Positions 45,321 through 54,467 of a stretch of DNA of 64,000 nucleotides are shown piece by piece. Each line of letters starts with the position of its first letter. Positions within the stretch are counted from its first letter, which is position 1. The stretch covers positions 80,503 through 144,502 of the forward strand of contig JBLNCP010000029.1 of the NCBI GenBank assembly GCA_050260775.1. Direction: 5' to 3'. The stretch comes from CALABS01 sp050260775 (lineage in GTDB: Bacteria; Pseudomonadota; Alphaproteobacteria; Rhodospirillales; Magnetospirillaceae). The position numbers and the translations under genes were made by a program. The notes under the pieces were generated by a model. That model ran no database searches. It was not told where the DNA came from and saw only the letters and a program-made list of their open reading frames with translations.

Positions 45321-46190
45321 TCAGGGTAGTCGGTAGGCGACGACCTTGGCGTGCATCATCATGGGCACGACGAGAAGCTTCTGGTCGGTGATGGCGCCGA
45401 TGTCCGCCGATCCTTGGTCGAGGCTGAGCAGGCGGGTCGGCCGGCCCTGGCGGTCGGTGCGGAACACGCCGCCGTTCATCCAATCGCTGACCAGATAGCC
45501 GCCCTTGCCGTCGGGCTCGATGCCGTCAAGGTTGCCGAAGGCCGGGGACAGGACGCGGACGGTCTTGTCGGCGGTGCTGACCACCTTGACCGAGCCCAGC
45601 TTGGAGGTCTCGAACCCGTTGCCGGTCATCGGTCCCCAGGACGCCACCACGATGCGCCCGCGCTCGGCCTTGAGGCCGTTGGGGGATTCCAGCTGGGCAT
45701 CGGTCAGCCACTTGTCGAAGCGCCCGCCGGCCAACCGCCACAGGGTGTCGGTCAGCATGTCCGAGACATAGACGGCGCCCTGGTCGTCGACGGTGACGTC
45801 GTTGAGGAATTTGGCGCCGGGCGCCGCGTAGGTCTTGGTCATCTTGCCGCTGGCGGTGTCGATCACCACCAGCCGGTCGATGTCGGAGACGTAGAGGCGG
45901 CCCTTGAACACGGCCATGCCCTTGGGGGCATCGAGGCCGGTCGCCCACTTCTGCACCAGCACCTTGCCGTCGGGCGACAGCTTGGAGATGAAGCCGTTGC
46001 CGTCCTTCTCGTTGGGGACCCCGTTGACGTTGGAGACGTAGAGGGCCTTGGCGGCGGGGTCCCACAGCACCGATTCGGGCTGCGCGAAGCCGGTCGCCTC
46101 CCACACCTTCTCGGGCTTGGGCTCGGCGGCGCCGGCTGATGCGGCCAGCGCCAGGACGGAGGCGGCGGCGAGGATGGCAGTCTTCTTCAT
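45321..46190 (-). CDS. Secreted SMP-30/gluconolactonase-like beta-propeller protein
   Basis: A 289-residue exported protein. A signal peptide (residues 1-22, ending AGAAE) precedes a six-bladed propeller of the SMP-30/LRE type, with repeats such as ESVLWDPAAKALYVSNV, MAVFKGRLYVSDID, NDVTVDDQGAVYVSDM and DGIEPDGKGGYLVSDW. Family members are lactonases that need a metal held by Glu and Asn/Asp at the centre; candidates here are Glu39 and the NDVTVDD Asn. The substrate is unknown. Closed by a strong terminator. Confidence 0.83.
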   Translation of the reverse strand: MKKTAILAAASVLALAASAGAAEPKPEKVWEATGFAQPESVLWDPAAKALYVSNVNGVPNEKDGNGFISKLSPDGKVLVQKWATGLDAPKGMAVFKGRLYVSDIDRLVVIDTASGKMTKTYAAPGAKFLNDVTVDDQGAVYVSDMLTDTLWRLAGGRFDKWLTDAQLESPNGLKAERGRIVVASWGPMTGNGFETSKLGSVKVVSTADKTVRVLSPAFGNLDGIEPDGKGGYLVSDWMNGGVFRTDRQGRPTRLLSLDQGSADIGAITDQKLLVVPMMMHAKVVAYRLP

Positions 46191-46219
46191 GGTCTTCTTC
46201 CCCTCGAACGATTCCTGCC

Positions 46220-46308
46220 GTCATTCTGAGGCGCGCAGCGATGAAGGATCTTAACGGGATCAGGCAATGTGCGAACCCGATGAGATCCTTCGCTCCGCTC
46301 AGGATGAC
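46220..46308. repeat. Intergenic inverted repeat, family copy 10
   Basis: Left arm GTCATTCTGAG with GATGAAGGATCT, right arm GAGATCCTTCG ending CAGGATGAC. It lies between the SMP-30-like gene and the ugd stop, both on the minus strand. Confidence 0.82.
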
Positions 46309-46322
46309 GGTGGTTTCGCGCC

Positions 46323-47627
46323 CTACGGCCGGCCGATGCTCGAATAGCTGAAGCCGGCGCCGCGCATCTCGGCCGGATCCCAGATGTTGCGCAGGTCGAC
46401 GACCACCGGAGCCTTCAGCAGCGACTTGATGCGCTTGAGGTCGAGGGCGCGGAACTCGTTCCACTCGGTGACCACCACCACGCAATCGGCCCCGTCCATG
46501 GCGGCGTAGGCGTCCTCGCAATACTCGATCTCGGGCAGCAGCTTCTTGGCCTCGGCGGTGCCCTCGGGGTCGAACGCCCGGATGCGGGCGCCCGCCTCCT
46601 TGAGCGCCGGCACGATGGCGAGGCTGGGGCTGTCGCGCATGTCGTCGGTGTTGGGCTTGAAGGTCAGGCCCAGTACGGCGACGCTCTTGCCCTTGACGCT
46701 GCCGCCGCAGGCGGCGACCACCTTGTCGGCCATCCTGAGCTTGCGCTCGTCGTTTACCGCGACCACGGTCTCGATGATCTTCAAGGGTGCGCCGGCATCG
46801 CGCGCCGTGCGCACCAGGGCCAGGGTGTCCTTGGGGAAGCACGAGCCGCCGTAGCCGGGGCCGGGATGCAGGAACTTCTTGCCGATGCGGCCGTCGAGGC
46901 CGATGCCCTTGGCGACGTCGTGCACGTCGGCGCCGACGGCCTCGCACAGGTCGGCGATCTCGTTGATGAAGGTGATCTTGGTGGCGAGGAAGGTGTTGCC
47001 CGCGTACTTGATCAGCTCCGAGGTGCGCCGCGAGGTGAAGACGATCGGGGTCTCGATCAGATAGAGCACGCGGTAGAGCTGCTTCATCACCGCCCGCGCC
47101 TGCTCGGATTCGGTGCCGATGACCACGCGGTCGGGACGCATGAAGTCGTTGATCGCCGAGCCCTCGCGCAGGAACTCCGGATTGGAGACCACGTCGAACT
47201 GGGCATCGGGGCGGCGGTTGCGGATGATCTTCTCAACCTCGTCGCCGGTGCCGACCGGCACCGTCGACTTGGTGACGATCACGGTGTAGCCGTCCATGGC
47301 GTCGGCGATCTCTTCCGCGGCGGCGTAGACGTAGGACAGGTCGGCATGGCCGTCGCCGCGGCGCGACGGCGTGCCCACCGCGATGAACACCGCATCGGCC
47401 CCCTTGACCGCCGACTTGAGGTCGGTGGTGAAGGACAACCGGCCAGCCTTGACGTTGCTGGCGACCAGTTCGTCGAGCCCGGGCTCGTAGATCGGCATCA
47501 CGTTCTGATGCAGCAGGTCGATCTTGCGCTGGTCCTTGTCGACGCAGACGACGTCGACGCCGAACTCCGAAAAGCAGGTTCCCGACACCAGGCCGACATA
47601 GCCGGTGCCGATCATCGCGATGCGCAT
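46323..47627 (-). CDS. ugd: UDP-glucose 6-dehydrogenase
   Basis: A 434-residue NAD-dependent enzyme oxidising UDP-glucose to UDP-glucuronate for capsule, exopolysaccharide or lipid modification. It begins with the Rossmann motif MRIAMIGTGYVGLVSG and shows STVPVGTGDE, SNPEFLREGSAI, the KYAGNTFLATKITFINEIADLCE helix and the catalytic Cys in GGSCFPKD (near residue 261). It lies 27 bases downstream of galU on the same strand, so substrate and enzyme genes are coupled. Confidence 0.95.
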   Translation of the reverse strand: MRIAMIGTGYVGLVSGTCFSEFGVDVVCVDKDQRKIDLLHQNVMPIYEPGLDELVASNVKAGRLSFTTDLKSAVKGADAVFIAVGTPSRRGDGHADLSYVYAAAEEIADAMDGYTVIVTKSTVPVGTGDEVEKIIRNRRPDAQFDVVSNPEFLREGSAINDFMRPDRVVIGTESEQARAVMKQLYRVLYLIETPIVFTSRRTSELIKYAGNTFLATKITFINEIADLCEAVGADVHDVAKGIGLDGRIGKKFLHPGPGYGGSCFPKDTLALVRTARDAGAPLKIIETVVAVNDERKLRMADKVVAACGGSVKGKSVAVLGLTFKPNTDDMRDSPSLAIVPALKEAGARIRAFDPEGTAEAKKLLPEIEYCEDAYAAMDGADCVVVVTEWNEFRALDLKRIKSLLKAPVVVDLRNIWDPAEMRGAGFSYSSIGRP

Positions 47628-47654
47628 GGCGCAGTCCTTCTCTCTAGAAAGGGC

Positions 47655-48527
47655 TCAGAATTGAAACTGCCGCAGGGCCTCGCGAGCCATGGCGCCGATG
47701 TCCTCGCGTTCGAGAGCGAACGCCACGTTGGCCTCGAGCCAGCCGACCTTGTCGCCGCAGTCGAACCGCTTGCCCTCGAAGCGCAGGCCGTGGAAGGGCA
47801 CCATGCCGATGGTCTGGCTGATGGCGTCGGTCAGCTGGATCTCGCCGCCCGCGCCCTTTTCCTTCTTGTCGAGAACGTCGAACACCGCCGGATGCAGGAT
47901 GTAGCGGCCGATGATCGACAGGGTGGACGGCGCGACCTCGGGAGCCGGCTTCTCCACCAAGCCCTTGGCCTTGGCGATGCGGCCGTTGTCGGTCTCGACG
48001 TCGAGGATGCCGTAGCGCTTGGTGTGTTCGCGCGGCACGTCGGAAACGGCGACCACGTGGCCGCCCACTTCGGTGTGCACCGCCACCATCTGCTTGAGGC
48101 AGGGGGTCTTGGCCAGGATGAGGTCGTCGGGCAGCAGCACCGCGAACGGCTCGTCCTCGACCAGGTCGCGGGCGCACCACACGGCGTGGCCGAGGCCCAG
48201 GGGCTCGGTCTGGCGGGTGTAGCTCATCTGGCCGGACTTAGGCATCCAGCTGGTCACCGCCTCGACCAGGTCGAACTTGCCGCGCTCCTTGAGGGTGCGC
48301 TCCAGCTCGGGATTGTGGTCGAAATGGTCCTCGAGCGCGTTCTTGCCGCGGCCGGTGACGAAGATGAAGTGTTCGCAGCCCGCGGCGGCAGCCTCCTCCA
48401 CCGCATACTGGATCAGCGGCTTGTCGACCACCGGCAGCATTTCCTTCGGCATGGCCTTGGTGGCGGGCAGGAAGCGGGTACCCATGCCCCCGACCGGGAA
48501 CACGGCCTTGCGGACGCGACGAGCCAT
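47655..48527 (-). CDS. galU: UTP-glucose-1-phosphate uridylyltransferase
   Basis: A 290-residue nucleotidyltransferase that makes UDP-glucose from glucose-1-phosphate and UTP. The nucleotide loop VFPVGGMGTRFLPATKAMPKEMLPVVDKP, FVTGRGKNALEDHFD, QTEPLGLGHAVWCA, VLLPDDLI and GEIQLTDAI are all standard for GalU. ATG 48527 follows AAGGAG. The product feeds Ugd, encoded next, and the pgm gene upstream supplies its substrate. Confidence 0.95.
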   Translation of the reverse strand: MARRVRKAVFPVGGMGTRFLPATKAMPKEMLPVVDKPLIQYAVEEAAAAGCEHFIFVTGRGKNALEDHFDHNPELERTLKERGKFDLVEAVTSWMPKSGQMSYTRQTEPLGLGHAVWCARDLVEDEPFAVLLPDDLILAKTPCLKQMVAVHTEVGGHVVAVSDVPREHTKRYGILDVETDNGRIAKAKGLVEKPAPEVAPSTLSIIGRYILHPAVFDVLDKKEKGAGGEIQLTDAISQTIGMVPFHGLRFEGKRFDCGDKVGWLEANVAFALEREDIGAMAREALRQFQF

Positions 48528-48703
48528 CGGAACTCCTTCAACTTGGTTTGGTCCCGCCGGCAGGTTTTGCGACCCCGTATTGTGCCGGCCGGGGCTTGTT
48601 TTGCCATGCCCACGCGGAGGAAGCAACGGGCGCTTCGGTCGTTAGGACCTCGTCTCCGGCGGACAATCCCGTTCTTTAACGGGTGATTGCGGCGATCTTT
48701 TGG

Positions 48704-49435
48704 CTAGGAAAGGCCGAGGAGGAGATCGCGCGCCTGGTTGATGCGCGCCGCCAGCCAGGTGGAGCCGCCGTGGTCGGGATGGACTAGACGCATCAGCCGG
48801 CGATGGGCGGCCTTGATGGCCTCGGCGTCGGCCCCGGGGGCAAGGCCCAGGATCTCCCAGGCCTCGGCGGCGGTCATGGCGCCGGTCGGCGCCGGCTGCT
48901 CGGGCTCGTCCCCCGCTCCTTGGCGCGTGCGCCAGTCCGGCCACGTGCGGTCCAGCCAGGCCTCCAGCACCTGGGCCGATTGCGGGTCGACCTGGACGCG
49001 GCGCCATAGATCCATCGCCATGTCGAAATCCAGGTCCGACAGGCGGCCGCCGCGTCCCGGCCCCTCCAGGATCTCGCCGTCCATGCGGCCGCTGTCGTGG
49101 TCGAGCGTCATGCGCAGGAAACGGGTCTCGACCGTGCTGGTATTGCCGGCCGAGGCCTGTCCACCCCTCATCCGGAGGCCGGCTTGGCGGAGCATCTGCC
49201 AGAAGGCGTGCAGGCGCAGCAGCCGCATGATCCACGGCGACAGACCCGCCGCCACCGCCAGCAGTCCGGCCAGCTTGCCGGTCAGGACCAGCCAGGCGCC
49301 GAGAACGACGAGCCCGGCCAGTCCGGCGCCGGTGACCGCCCGCATCACCGCCTTGGGATTGGCGCGGGTGAACCAGCGGGCGCCCCACCACAGGGCGACC
49401 AGGGCGACGACGGCGAGGGCGAGGCGGATGGGCAT
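48704..49435 (-). CDS. Membrane-anchored DnaJ-domain protein
   Basis: A 243-residue protein with two or three N-terminal hydrophobic helices (about residues 4-20, 36-55 and 58-72), a middle segment with FLRMTLDHDSGRMDGEILEG, and a C-terminal J domain (about 188-243) with the HPD motif in RLMRLVHPDHGG. This layout resembles the TIM14/Pam18-like J proteins found in many alphaproteobacteria. The J domain would stimulate DnaK at the membrane. It lies 10 bases downstream of the VWA gene on the same strand. Confidence 0.83.
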   Translation of the reverse strand: MPIRLALAVVALVALWWGARWFTRANPKAVMRAVTGAGLAGLVVLGAWLVLTGKLAGLLAVAAGLSPWIMRLLRLHAFWQMLRQAGLRMRGGQASAGNTSTVETRFLRMTLDHDSGRMDGEILEGPGRGGRLSDLDFDMAMDLWRRVQVDPQSAQVLEAWLDRTWPDWRTRQGAGDEPEQPAPTGAMTAAEAWEILGLAPGADAEAIKAAHRRLMRLVHPDHGGSTWLAARINQARDLLLGLS

Positions 49436-49445
49436 GGCGGCGGCG

Positions 49446-50156
49446 TCACCGTCCCATCTGGTCGGTGAGCATCTTGACCATGCCGCCGCTCTGCCGTCCG
49501 TAGTCGATCAGCGCCTGCCGTCCGCCGGCGGCGAACACCGCCACCGCGGACAAGAGGTCGCGCAATTGTCCCGGGGCCGAGGCGTCGAACCGGCAGCAGG
49601 CGCCACCCGACAGCTTGGCGATCTGGGCGAAGGCGCGGGCGGCGGCGGGGTCGTCGCCCTCATGGAACAGGAAGACCGGGACGCCGGACAGTCCGAGCTC
49701 GCCCGCCAGCCGGCACAGCAGGTCGACGTCCTCCTCCATGCAGTCGCCGACGAAGGCCAGCGCGTTGACGCGGGCCTTGGCCGTCTCGTCGAGGGTGTGC
49801 CTGAGCACCTTGCGGATCTGGGTCTCGCCGCCGATGCAGCCGACCGAGCGCAGCTGGGCCAGGAGCTTGTCGGGATCCGAGGTCCACTTGCCGGCGCGGC
49901 ATTCGCCCATTCCCCGGTAATAGACCAGTTGCACGTCGAGACCGCCGACGCGGGCGGCGGCCTGGAACATCTCGGCATGCAGCGCCTGGGCCTGGCGCCA
50001 GGTCGCCTCGCGGCTGGCGGTGGCGTCCATGGCGAACACCAGGCGCCCGCGGCCGGCGTGGCCGGCCACCGGGACGGCGGCGGCCGTCCTCAGGAAGGCG
50101 TCGATCTCGGCGCGGCCGGACTTGCCGGGTGCGTTGGCGGGCAGCTTGTCGCTCAT
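49446..50156 (-). CDS. VWA-domain protein
   Basis: A 236-residue cytoplasmic protein with a von Willebrand A fold. The MIDAS metal site appears as FAMDATASRE (DxTxS) near residue 44, with later ALAFVGDCMEED. The middle LVYYRGMGECRAGKWTSDPDKL segment is shared by a family of conserved alphaproteobacterial VWA proteins. No signal peptide is present. ATG 50156 is used; longer starts reach into GC-rich non-coding sequence. It is probably co-transcribed with the J-domain gene; the function is unknown. Confidence 0.8.
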   Translation of the reverse strand: MSDKLPANAPGKSGRAEIDAFLRTAAAVPVAGHAGRGRLVFAMDATASREATWRQAQALHAEMFQAAARVGGLDVQLVYYRGMGECRAGKWTSDPDKLLAQLRSVGCIGGETQIRKVLRHTLDETAKARVNALAFVGDCMEEDVDLLCRLAGELGLSGVPVFLFHEGDDPAAARAFAQIAKLSGGACCRFDASAPGQLRDLLSAVAVFAAGGRQALIDYGRQSGGMVKMLTDQMGR

Positions 50157-50274
50157 GGGATGAAGATAGGGCAATCCGGGTCCCGTCAAAACCCTCCGCA
50201 TGCCTCCTTCGCCACCGGGGAGTCTCCCGCCAGCGGGGGAGTGGCGAATTTCGGCGCGGCACCATATGCGGCCC

Positions 50275-50646
50275 ATGGATTACGAAAAGCCGCTGCCCGT
50301 GACTCTTGTCGACGGCGAACCCCAAGGCGCCGAGGTGCGCATCTATCGCCGCGGTGCCAACCCCATGCAATCCGGCCCCGCCCACGCGGGGGAATGGGTG
50401 CTGGAATTCGAGCCGATCACGCCGCCCGAGGTCGATCCCCTCATGGGCTGGGTCAGCTCGGACGACGTGCTGCAGCAGGTGCGCCTGACCTTCAACAGCC
50501 TCGACGAGGCTCTGGCCTACTGTAGCCGTGAAAAGCTGGTGCCGGTGGTGCAGACCCCGGCGCCGCGGCGCAAGAAGCCCAAGAGCTACGCCGACAATTT
50601 CGTCCCCTTCGCCGACGGCGGCCCCCGCCCGATCTATCAGCATTGA
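50275..50646 (+). CDS. NDUFS4-like complex I accessory subunit (ETC_C1_NDUFA4 family)
   Basis: A 123-residue protein matching the NDUFS4 family of accessory subunits of respiratory complex I, present in alphaproteobacteria and mitochondria. Diagnostic segments are VRIYRRGANPMQSGPAHAGEWVLEFEP, DPLMGWVSSDDVLQQVRLTF and SLDEALAYCSREKL, with the tail KPKSYADNFVPF near the end. The start is uncertain: ATG 50275 and ATG 50266 are both possible and neither has a strong ribosome site. It diverges from the VWA gene. Confidence 0.88.
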   Translation: MDYEKPLPVTLVDGEPQGAEVRIYRRGANPMQSGPAHAGEWVLEFEPITPPEVDPLMGWVSSDDVLQQVRLTFNSLDEALAYCSREKLVPVVQTPAPRRKKPKSYADNFVPFADGGPRPIYQH

Positions 50647-50707
50647 GGCGGGGCGCTGGACGGCGGCGGGGTCGCGCCCCATCTTTGGGGGAGGAAGGAG
50701 ACCCCCG

Positions 50708-51067
50708 ATGACCGTGCGCATGACCGTATACGACCAACTGTCCCCGCCCTACCGGGCCATCGTCGATCAGGTGGCGGCCGAAACCGCCGACCAGGGATGG
50801 GACGTGCGCCGCGCCTACCTCACCAGCGTCTACCACGCGCTCGACCGCGCCCAGGTGCCCGAGGCCGAGGAGGCGCTGGCCGCCATCATCGCCGGCCTGG
50901 TCGAGCGGCTGGGCGCGCCCGCCATCGCCGAAGGCCTGCAGGCCGGCATCTACGCCGCCTCGGCCGACCCCGAGCACCGCGAAGCCTCGGCCGCCTGGTT
51001 CGACCTCCATCCCGACGATTACGCGGTGATCCAGCGCGAGCTGACCGAAGGACGCCGCCTGAACTAG
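50708..51067 (+). CDS. Conserved hypothetical protein, 119 aa
   Basis: A 119-residue helical acidic protein starting MTVRMTVYDQLSPPYRAIVDQVAAE and ending DDYAVIQRELTEGRRLN. There is no known motif, signal or membrane helix. ATG 50708 follows GGAAGGAGA. It lies 61 bases after the NDUFS4-like gene and may share its transcript. Its stop codon overlaps the stop of the convergent RTX gene: both use the CTAG at 51064-51067. Confidence 0.65.
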   Translation: MTVRMTVYDQLSPPYRAIVDQVAAETADQGWDVRRAYLTSVYHALDRAQVPEAEEALAAIIAGLVERLGAPAIAEGLQAGIYAASADPEHREASAAWFDLHPDDYAVIQRELTEGRRLN

Positions 51068-54000
51068 CCGTCTCCGAGGACCACGAAGTCGGATGCGCCC
51101 AAATTAACCGCCTTAGCGAATTTGCATAGGGCGAGCGCGACGCCGTCCCCCGACCCGTCCTCGTCCCAATAAAGGGTCTTCGTCTTGCTGTTGTAGATCA
51201 GCCGATCATCGCTGTCGTGGGCGATGCCGGTCGCGGACGACCAAAATGCCTCGGCGGGGAGCGAGCCTTCAGCCAAGCCCGCAAACCCTGCGGCCTTAAG
51301 GGCCACTTTGTCGCTGCCGATGACAAAGTCAGTGATCACGTCGAGTCCGTCGGCTGCCGCTCGGAAGACGAAGGCATCGGTGCCGGCGCCACCGGTCAGG
51401 GTATCGGCCCCGCTTCCCCCATCCAGAGTGTCATTGCCGGCCTCACCCTTCAGCGCGTCGGCTCCGTTGTTGCCAACTAGGGTGTCGTCGTTCGCCCCGC
51501 CGGCGAGGACGTCATTGTTGGAGCCTCCGACGATGAGATTGGCTTCCCCGTTGCCGGTGCCGCGGAAGGCTGCCGCTCCCGAGTAGACGAGTCGTTCGAC
51601 CCCGCTCATCTTGGCCAGCGAGAAGGTCGTCAGTAAGTCTGCCACCTGCACCTCATCCAGTCCGTCACCACCGATGACGCTGTCGCCCTTGTGGTCGACC
51701 TTGAAGACGTCGTTTCCGGCTCCGCCATTGAGGAGGTCGGCACCCTGGCCACCGTCCAAGACGTCATTGCCTGCACCGGAGGTGATGCGATTGCCGAGAG
51801 AGTTGCCCTTACCGGTAAAGTCCTCGTTTCCCAAATAGATGAGATTCTCGATTTCGGAGGTCAGTGCATCAGGTAGATCAAAACTGGTCAGCGCGGTCTT
51901 TATGGTGTCGTTTCCTCCGGACTTTTCCTCCGTGACCACATCCTCGACGTTGTCGACCATGTAAAGGTCGTTGCCGGCCCCGCCGACCATGGTGTCGATG
52001 CCATCATGGCCAGTGAGGGTGTCATCGCCCCTGCCGCTCGAGACGCTGCAGGCTTCGACGCTCATCACGATGGCATCGGCTTGGTCGCTGACAGAATTCT
52101 GCAGGGTTTGGGCAAAGCTCAGGAGCCCATCATCAAATGCGAACGACTCGACGTCGGTTGTCGTGACCTTGTCCGTGCCCTTGGTCAGAACCACCGTCGT
52201 CCCTGACTTCGATCGTGTAACGACCCAGGCTGCGCGGTTGCCGGCCAACACCGCGACATCGGTGCCAAGGCCGCCCTGCAGGTTGTCGAGGCCGCCGCCG
52301 CCGGCCAAGGTGTCGTCTCCCTTGCCGCCCAGCAGTGAATCGTTGCCTGCCGCCCCGCTCAGGCAATTATTGCCGTCGTTGCCGATCGCCTTGAACGGGG
52401 TTGCTGTGGCGCCAATGAACTTGGCATCCTCGATATCGGGCAGCTTGGTCAGGTCGCACAGCGCCAGGGTGGTCTCGATCCTGTCCGTGCCGCCCATTTC
52501 AAGAATCAGGTCGGTTGTGGCATCGATCCGGTAGACGTCGTTGCCGACATTCCCGATCAGGGTGTCGCCCCCAAGCCCGCCATCCAGGGTATTATGCCCC
52601 GTTCCGCCGGTGATCCTATTGGAAAGGGCGTTGCCGGTGCCGACGAACGCTCCTCCACCTTGGTAGACCAGGTTCTCGACGTTCTCCCCGAGTGTGTACG
52701 AGGAGCAAGCGGCTATGACGCAATCCGTTCCCTCGCCGACCAGTTCGATTACTGCGTCATCACTGTTATCGGCGTAATAGGCGTCGTCCCCGCCGCCGCC
52801 CACGAGCGTGTCCACCCCGAAGCCGCCATCCAATGTATTGGCATAGATGTTGCCGATAAGGACGTTGTCCAGCCCGTTGCCGCAGCCAAAATGCCCAGTC
52901 GATTTTAATACCAGCTTCTCAACATTCGCTGGAAGAGTGTAGCTACCGCTGTTTTCTTCGATGGTATCGTAACCGCCCCCCTCTTGTTCGATGATGACGG
53001 CTAAGTTGCACTGTATCTTCTGATAAAGTTCTTCTCCGGTTGCCAGCTGATAAACGTCATCTCCGGAGCCGCCCGCAAGGGTGGAGCCGGGGGTTGCCTC
53101 CGTGATCCAGCCCAAATCCCCGAATGCCACAATGCTCAGGTCATCAGATGCATCTGCACAGTCACTATCGCCAATATTAATCGTAATATTTGTTGTTAAA
53201 TCTCTCACGTATGTTGCGCGATTTTGTGTCACATACATCGAATCGGTTGTATAGCAATTAAAAAAAACTTTTGATCCATCCCCGGAAATCCCGAAATCCG
53301 AACTGCACCCGTATAGAAATTGCTTCCCCTTAGTGTCCAAAGATACGCGTTGGATTGCGCCAGTTTGAAGATCCTTCACGAAGATATCTGACTTGCCGTT
53401 GGTGTCGTCGGCAACCAAGTTACTGGCATCGCTGCGAAATATGACATAGCGCCCATTGGATGAAACCGCAGGCTTCCAGCTCGCGCCATTCCCTATTACC
53501 CCATTGACCGTGGTGGAGGCGCAGACAAGCGATTTCGTAACAAAGTCCTTATAGAATATGTCTGTCGCCCCGTTCGTATCCCCTGTGGCGAAATTCGACG
53601 AAGTGCTTTCGAAGGCGATGCCCGTCCCGTTGGCCGTCAATGCCCCGCGCTGGCTACCCCCATTTCCCAAGGTACCGCTGGCAGTCTCAGATGCGACGGT
53701 ATATCCACCAGTAATCATGTTCTTGACTATGACGTCGCCGCCATAGGCATGGTCGGTAAATCCGACCATCTGGCCATCCGCAGAAATGGACGCATCTGAC
53801 AAATGATTGTTGGATACTGATACCGTCTGGATCGTACCTGTTTGCAAGTCTTTGCGCGAAACGTCCCAAGTCTTATCGGAACGTTCCGAGAATACGACAT
53901 AGCGCCCATCGTAGGACAGGTCCAGGCCGTCGAAGCCGGTCACCCCCTCGCACACCGGAACGGTGGTCCCCGCGGAGTAGACGTAGAGGTTCGTGCTACC

Positions 54001-54270
54001 GCTGCTGGCTGTCCAGAAGCCCAGGTGGGTGCCGTCTCCCGACAGCACCGGGGAGTTGCCCGTGATCCAGGCGAAGAGCCGCGGGTCGGCCACGGCCACC
54101 AGGGTGTCCGCGCCATCCCCGCCTTCGAGCCGATCCGCGCCGGTCGCGGTCAATAGATCGTCCCCATCGCCACCCCGCAGGGTGTTGTAGCCGAGCCCTG
54201 CGGTCAGCGTGTCGTTACCGCTGCTTCCATCAAGGGTGTCGTTTCCGGCCGAGCCGACCAGCACCACCAT
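51064..54270 (-). CDS. RTX calcium-binding protein with internal beta-propeller region
   Basis: A 1068-residue predicted type I-secreted protein. Residues 1-65 already carry RTX nonapeptides (GSAGNDTLDG, GGDGDDLLT); residues about 75-400 resemble TolB/PD40 propeller repeats (SNGRYVIFRSDASNL and similar); residues about 400-960 hold many GGxGxDxLxG repeats; the last 100 residues (DAFVFRAAADGLDVITDFVIGSDKVALKAAGF, DDRLIYNSKTKTLYWDEDGSGDG) match the C-terminal secretion region of such proteins. No Sec signal is present. The propeller portion (about 53.0-53.6 kb) is markedly AT-richer than its neighbours, suggesting acquisition. ATG 54270 follows AGGTG; a GTG at 54279 is less likely. No T1SS transporter genes are in the window. 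Confidence 0.85.
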   Translation of the reverse strand: MVVLVGSAGNDTLDGSSGNDTLTAGLGYNTLRGGDGDDLLTATGADRLEGGDGADTLVAVADPRLFAWITGNSPVLSGDGTHLGFWTASSGSTNLYVYSAGTTVPVCEGVTGFDGLDLSYDGRYVVFSERSDKTWDVSRKDLQTGTIQTVSVSNNHLSDASISADGQMVGFTDHAYGGDVIVKNMITGGYTVASETASGTLGNGGSQRGALTANGTGIAFESTSSNFATGDTNGATDIFYKDFVTKSLVCASTTVNGVIGNGASWKPAVSSNGRYVIFRSDASNLVADDTNGKSDIFVKDLQTGAIQRVSLDTKGKQFLYGCSSDFGISGDGSKVFFNCYTTDSMYVTQNRATYVRDLTTNITINIGDSDCADASDDLSIVAFGDLGWITEATPGSTLAGGSGDDVYQLATGEELYQKIQCNLAVIIEQEGGGYDTIEENSGSYTLPANVEKLVLKSTGHFGCGNGLDNVLIGNIYANTLDGGFGVDTLVGGGGDDAYYADNSDDAVIELVGEGTDCVIAACSSYTLGENVENLVYQGGGAFVGTGNALSNRITGGTGHNTLDGGLGGDTLIGNVGNDVYRIDATTDLILEMGGTDRIETTLALCDLTKLPDIEDAKFIGATATPFKAIGNDGNNCLSGAAGNDSLLGGKGDDTLAGGGGLDNLQGGLGTDVAVLAGNRAAWVVTRSKSGTTVVLTKGTDKVTTTDVESFAFDDGLLSFAQTLQNSVSDQADAIVMSVEACSVSSGRGDDTLTGHDGIDTMVGGAGNDLYMVDNVEDVVTEEKSGGNDTIKTALTSFDLPDALTSEIENLIYLGNEDFTGKGNSLGNRITSGAGNDVLDGGQGADLLNGGAGNDVFKVDHKGDSVIGGDGLDEVQVADLLTTFSLAKMSGVERLVYSGAAAFRGTGNGEANLIVGGSNNDVLAGGANDDTLVGNNGADALKGEAGNDTLDGGSGADTLTGGAGTDAFVFRAAADGLDVITDFVIGSDKVALKAAGFAGLAEGSLPAEAFWSSATGIAHDSDDRLIYNSKTKTLYWDEDGSGDGVALALCKFAKAVNLGASDFVVLGDG

Positions 54271-54415
54271 GTCGCGCACCTCGCAAGTGAGTTGCGGGGA
54301 GCGTACTCAAAGGCACCCTGGGGTGTCCATGTTTGATCGTCAGATGAGGGAGCAATACGACGAATGCGGGTAAGGGCGGGAGCCCGGCACAAATTGCCCC
54401 CCTTGAAAATGCCAA

Positions 54416-54444
54416 GGGCCCGGAAGGCTTCTGCCTCCGGGCCC
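54416..54444 (-). terminator. Hairpin terminator after flgH
   Basis: On the minus strand GGGCCCGGAGGC-AGAA-GCCTTCCGGGCCC (54416-54444) lies 23 bases after the flgH stop. It has only a two-base T-run, so strength is uncertain. Confidence 0.6.
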
Positions 54445-54467
54445 CGGTTCTTCCGCCCTCGTGGCTA

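Noticed and set aside
45043..45336. Plus-strand frame over the AT-rich gap
   Set aside because: It runs through the intrinsic terminator stem and ends inside the SMP-30-like gene; composition is not protein-like.
51340..52900. CRISPR-like or tandem DNA repeats
   Set aside because: The repetition is the codon-level echo of the GGxGxDxLxG protein repeats in the RTX gene; unit spacing and sequences vary and there are no spacers.
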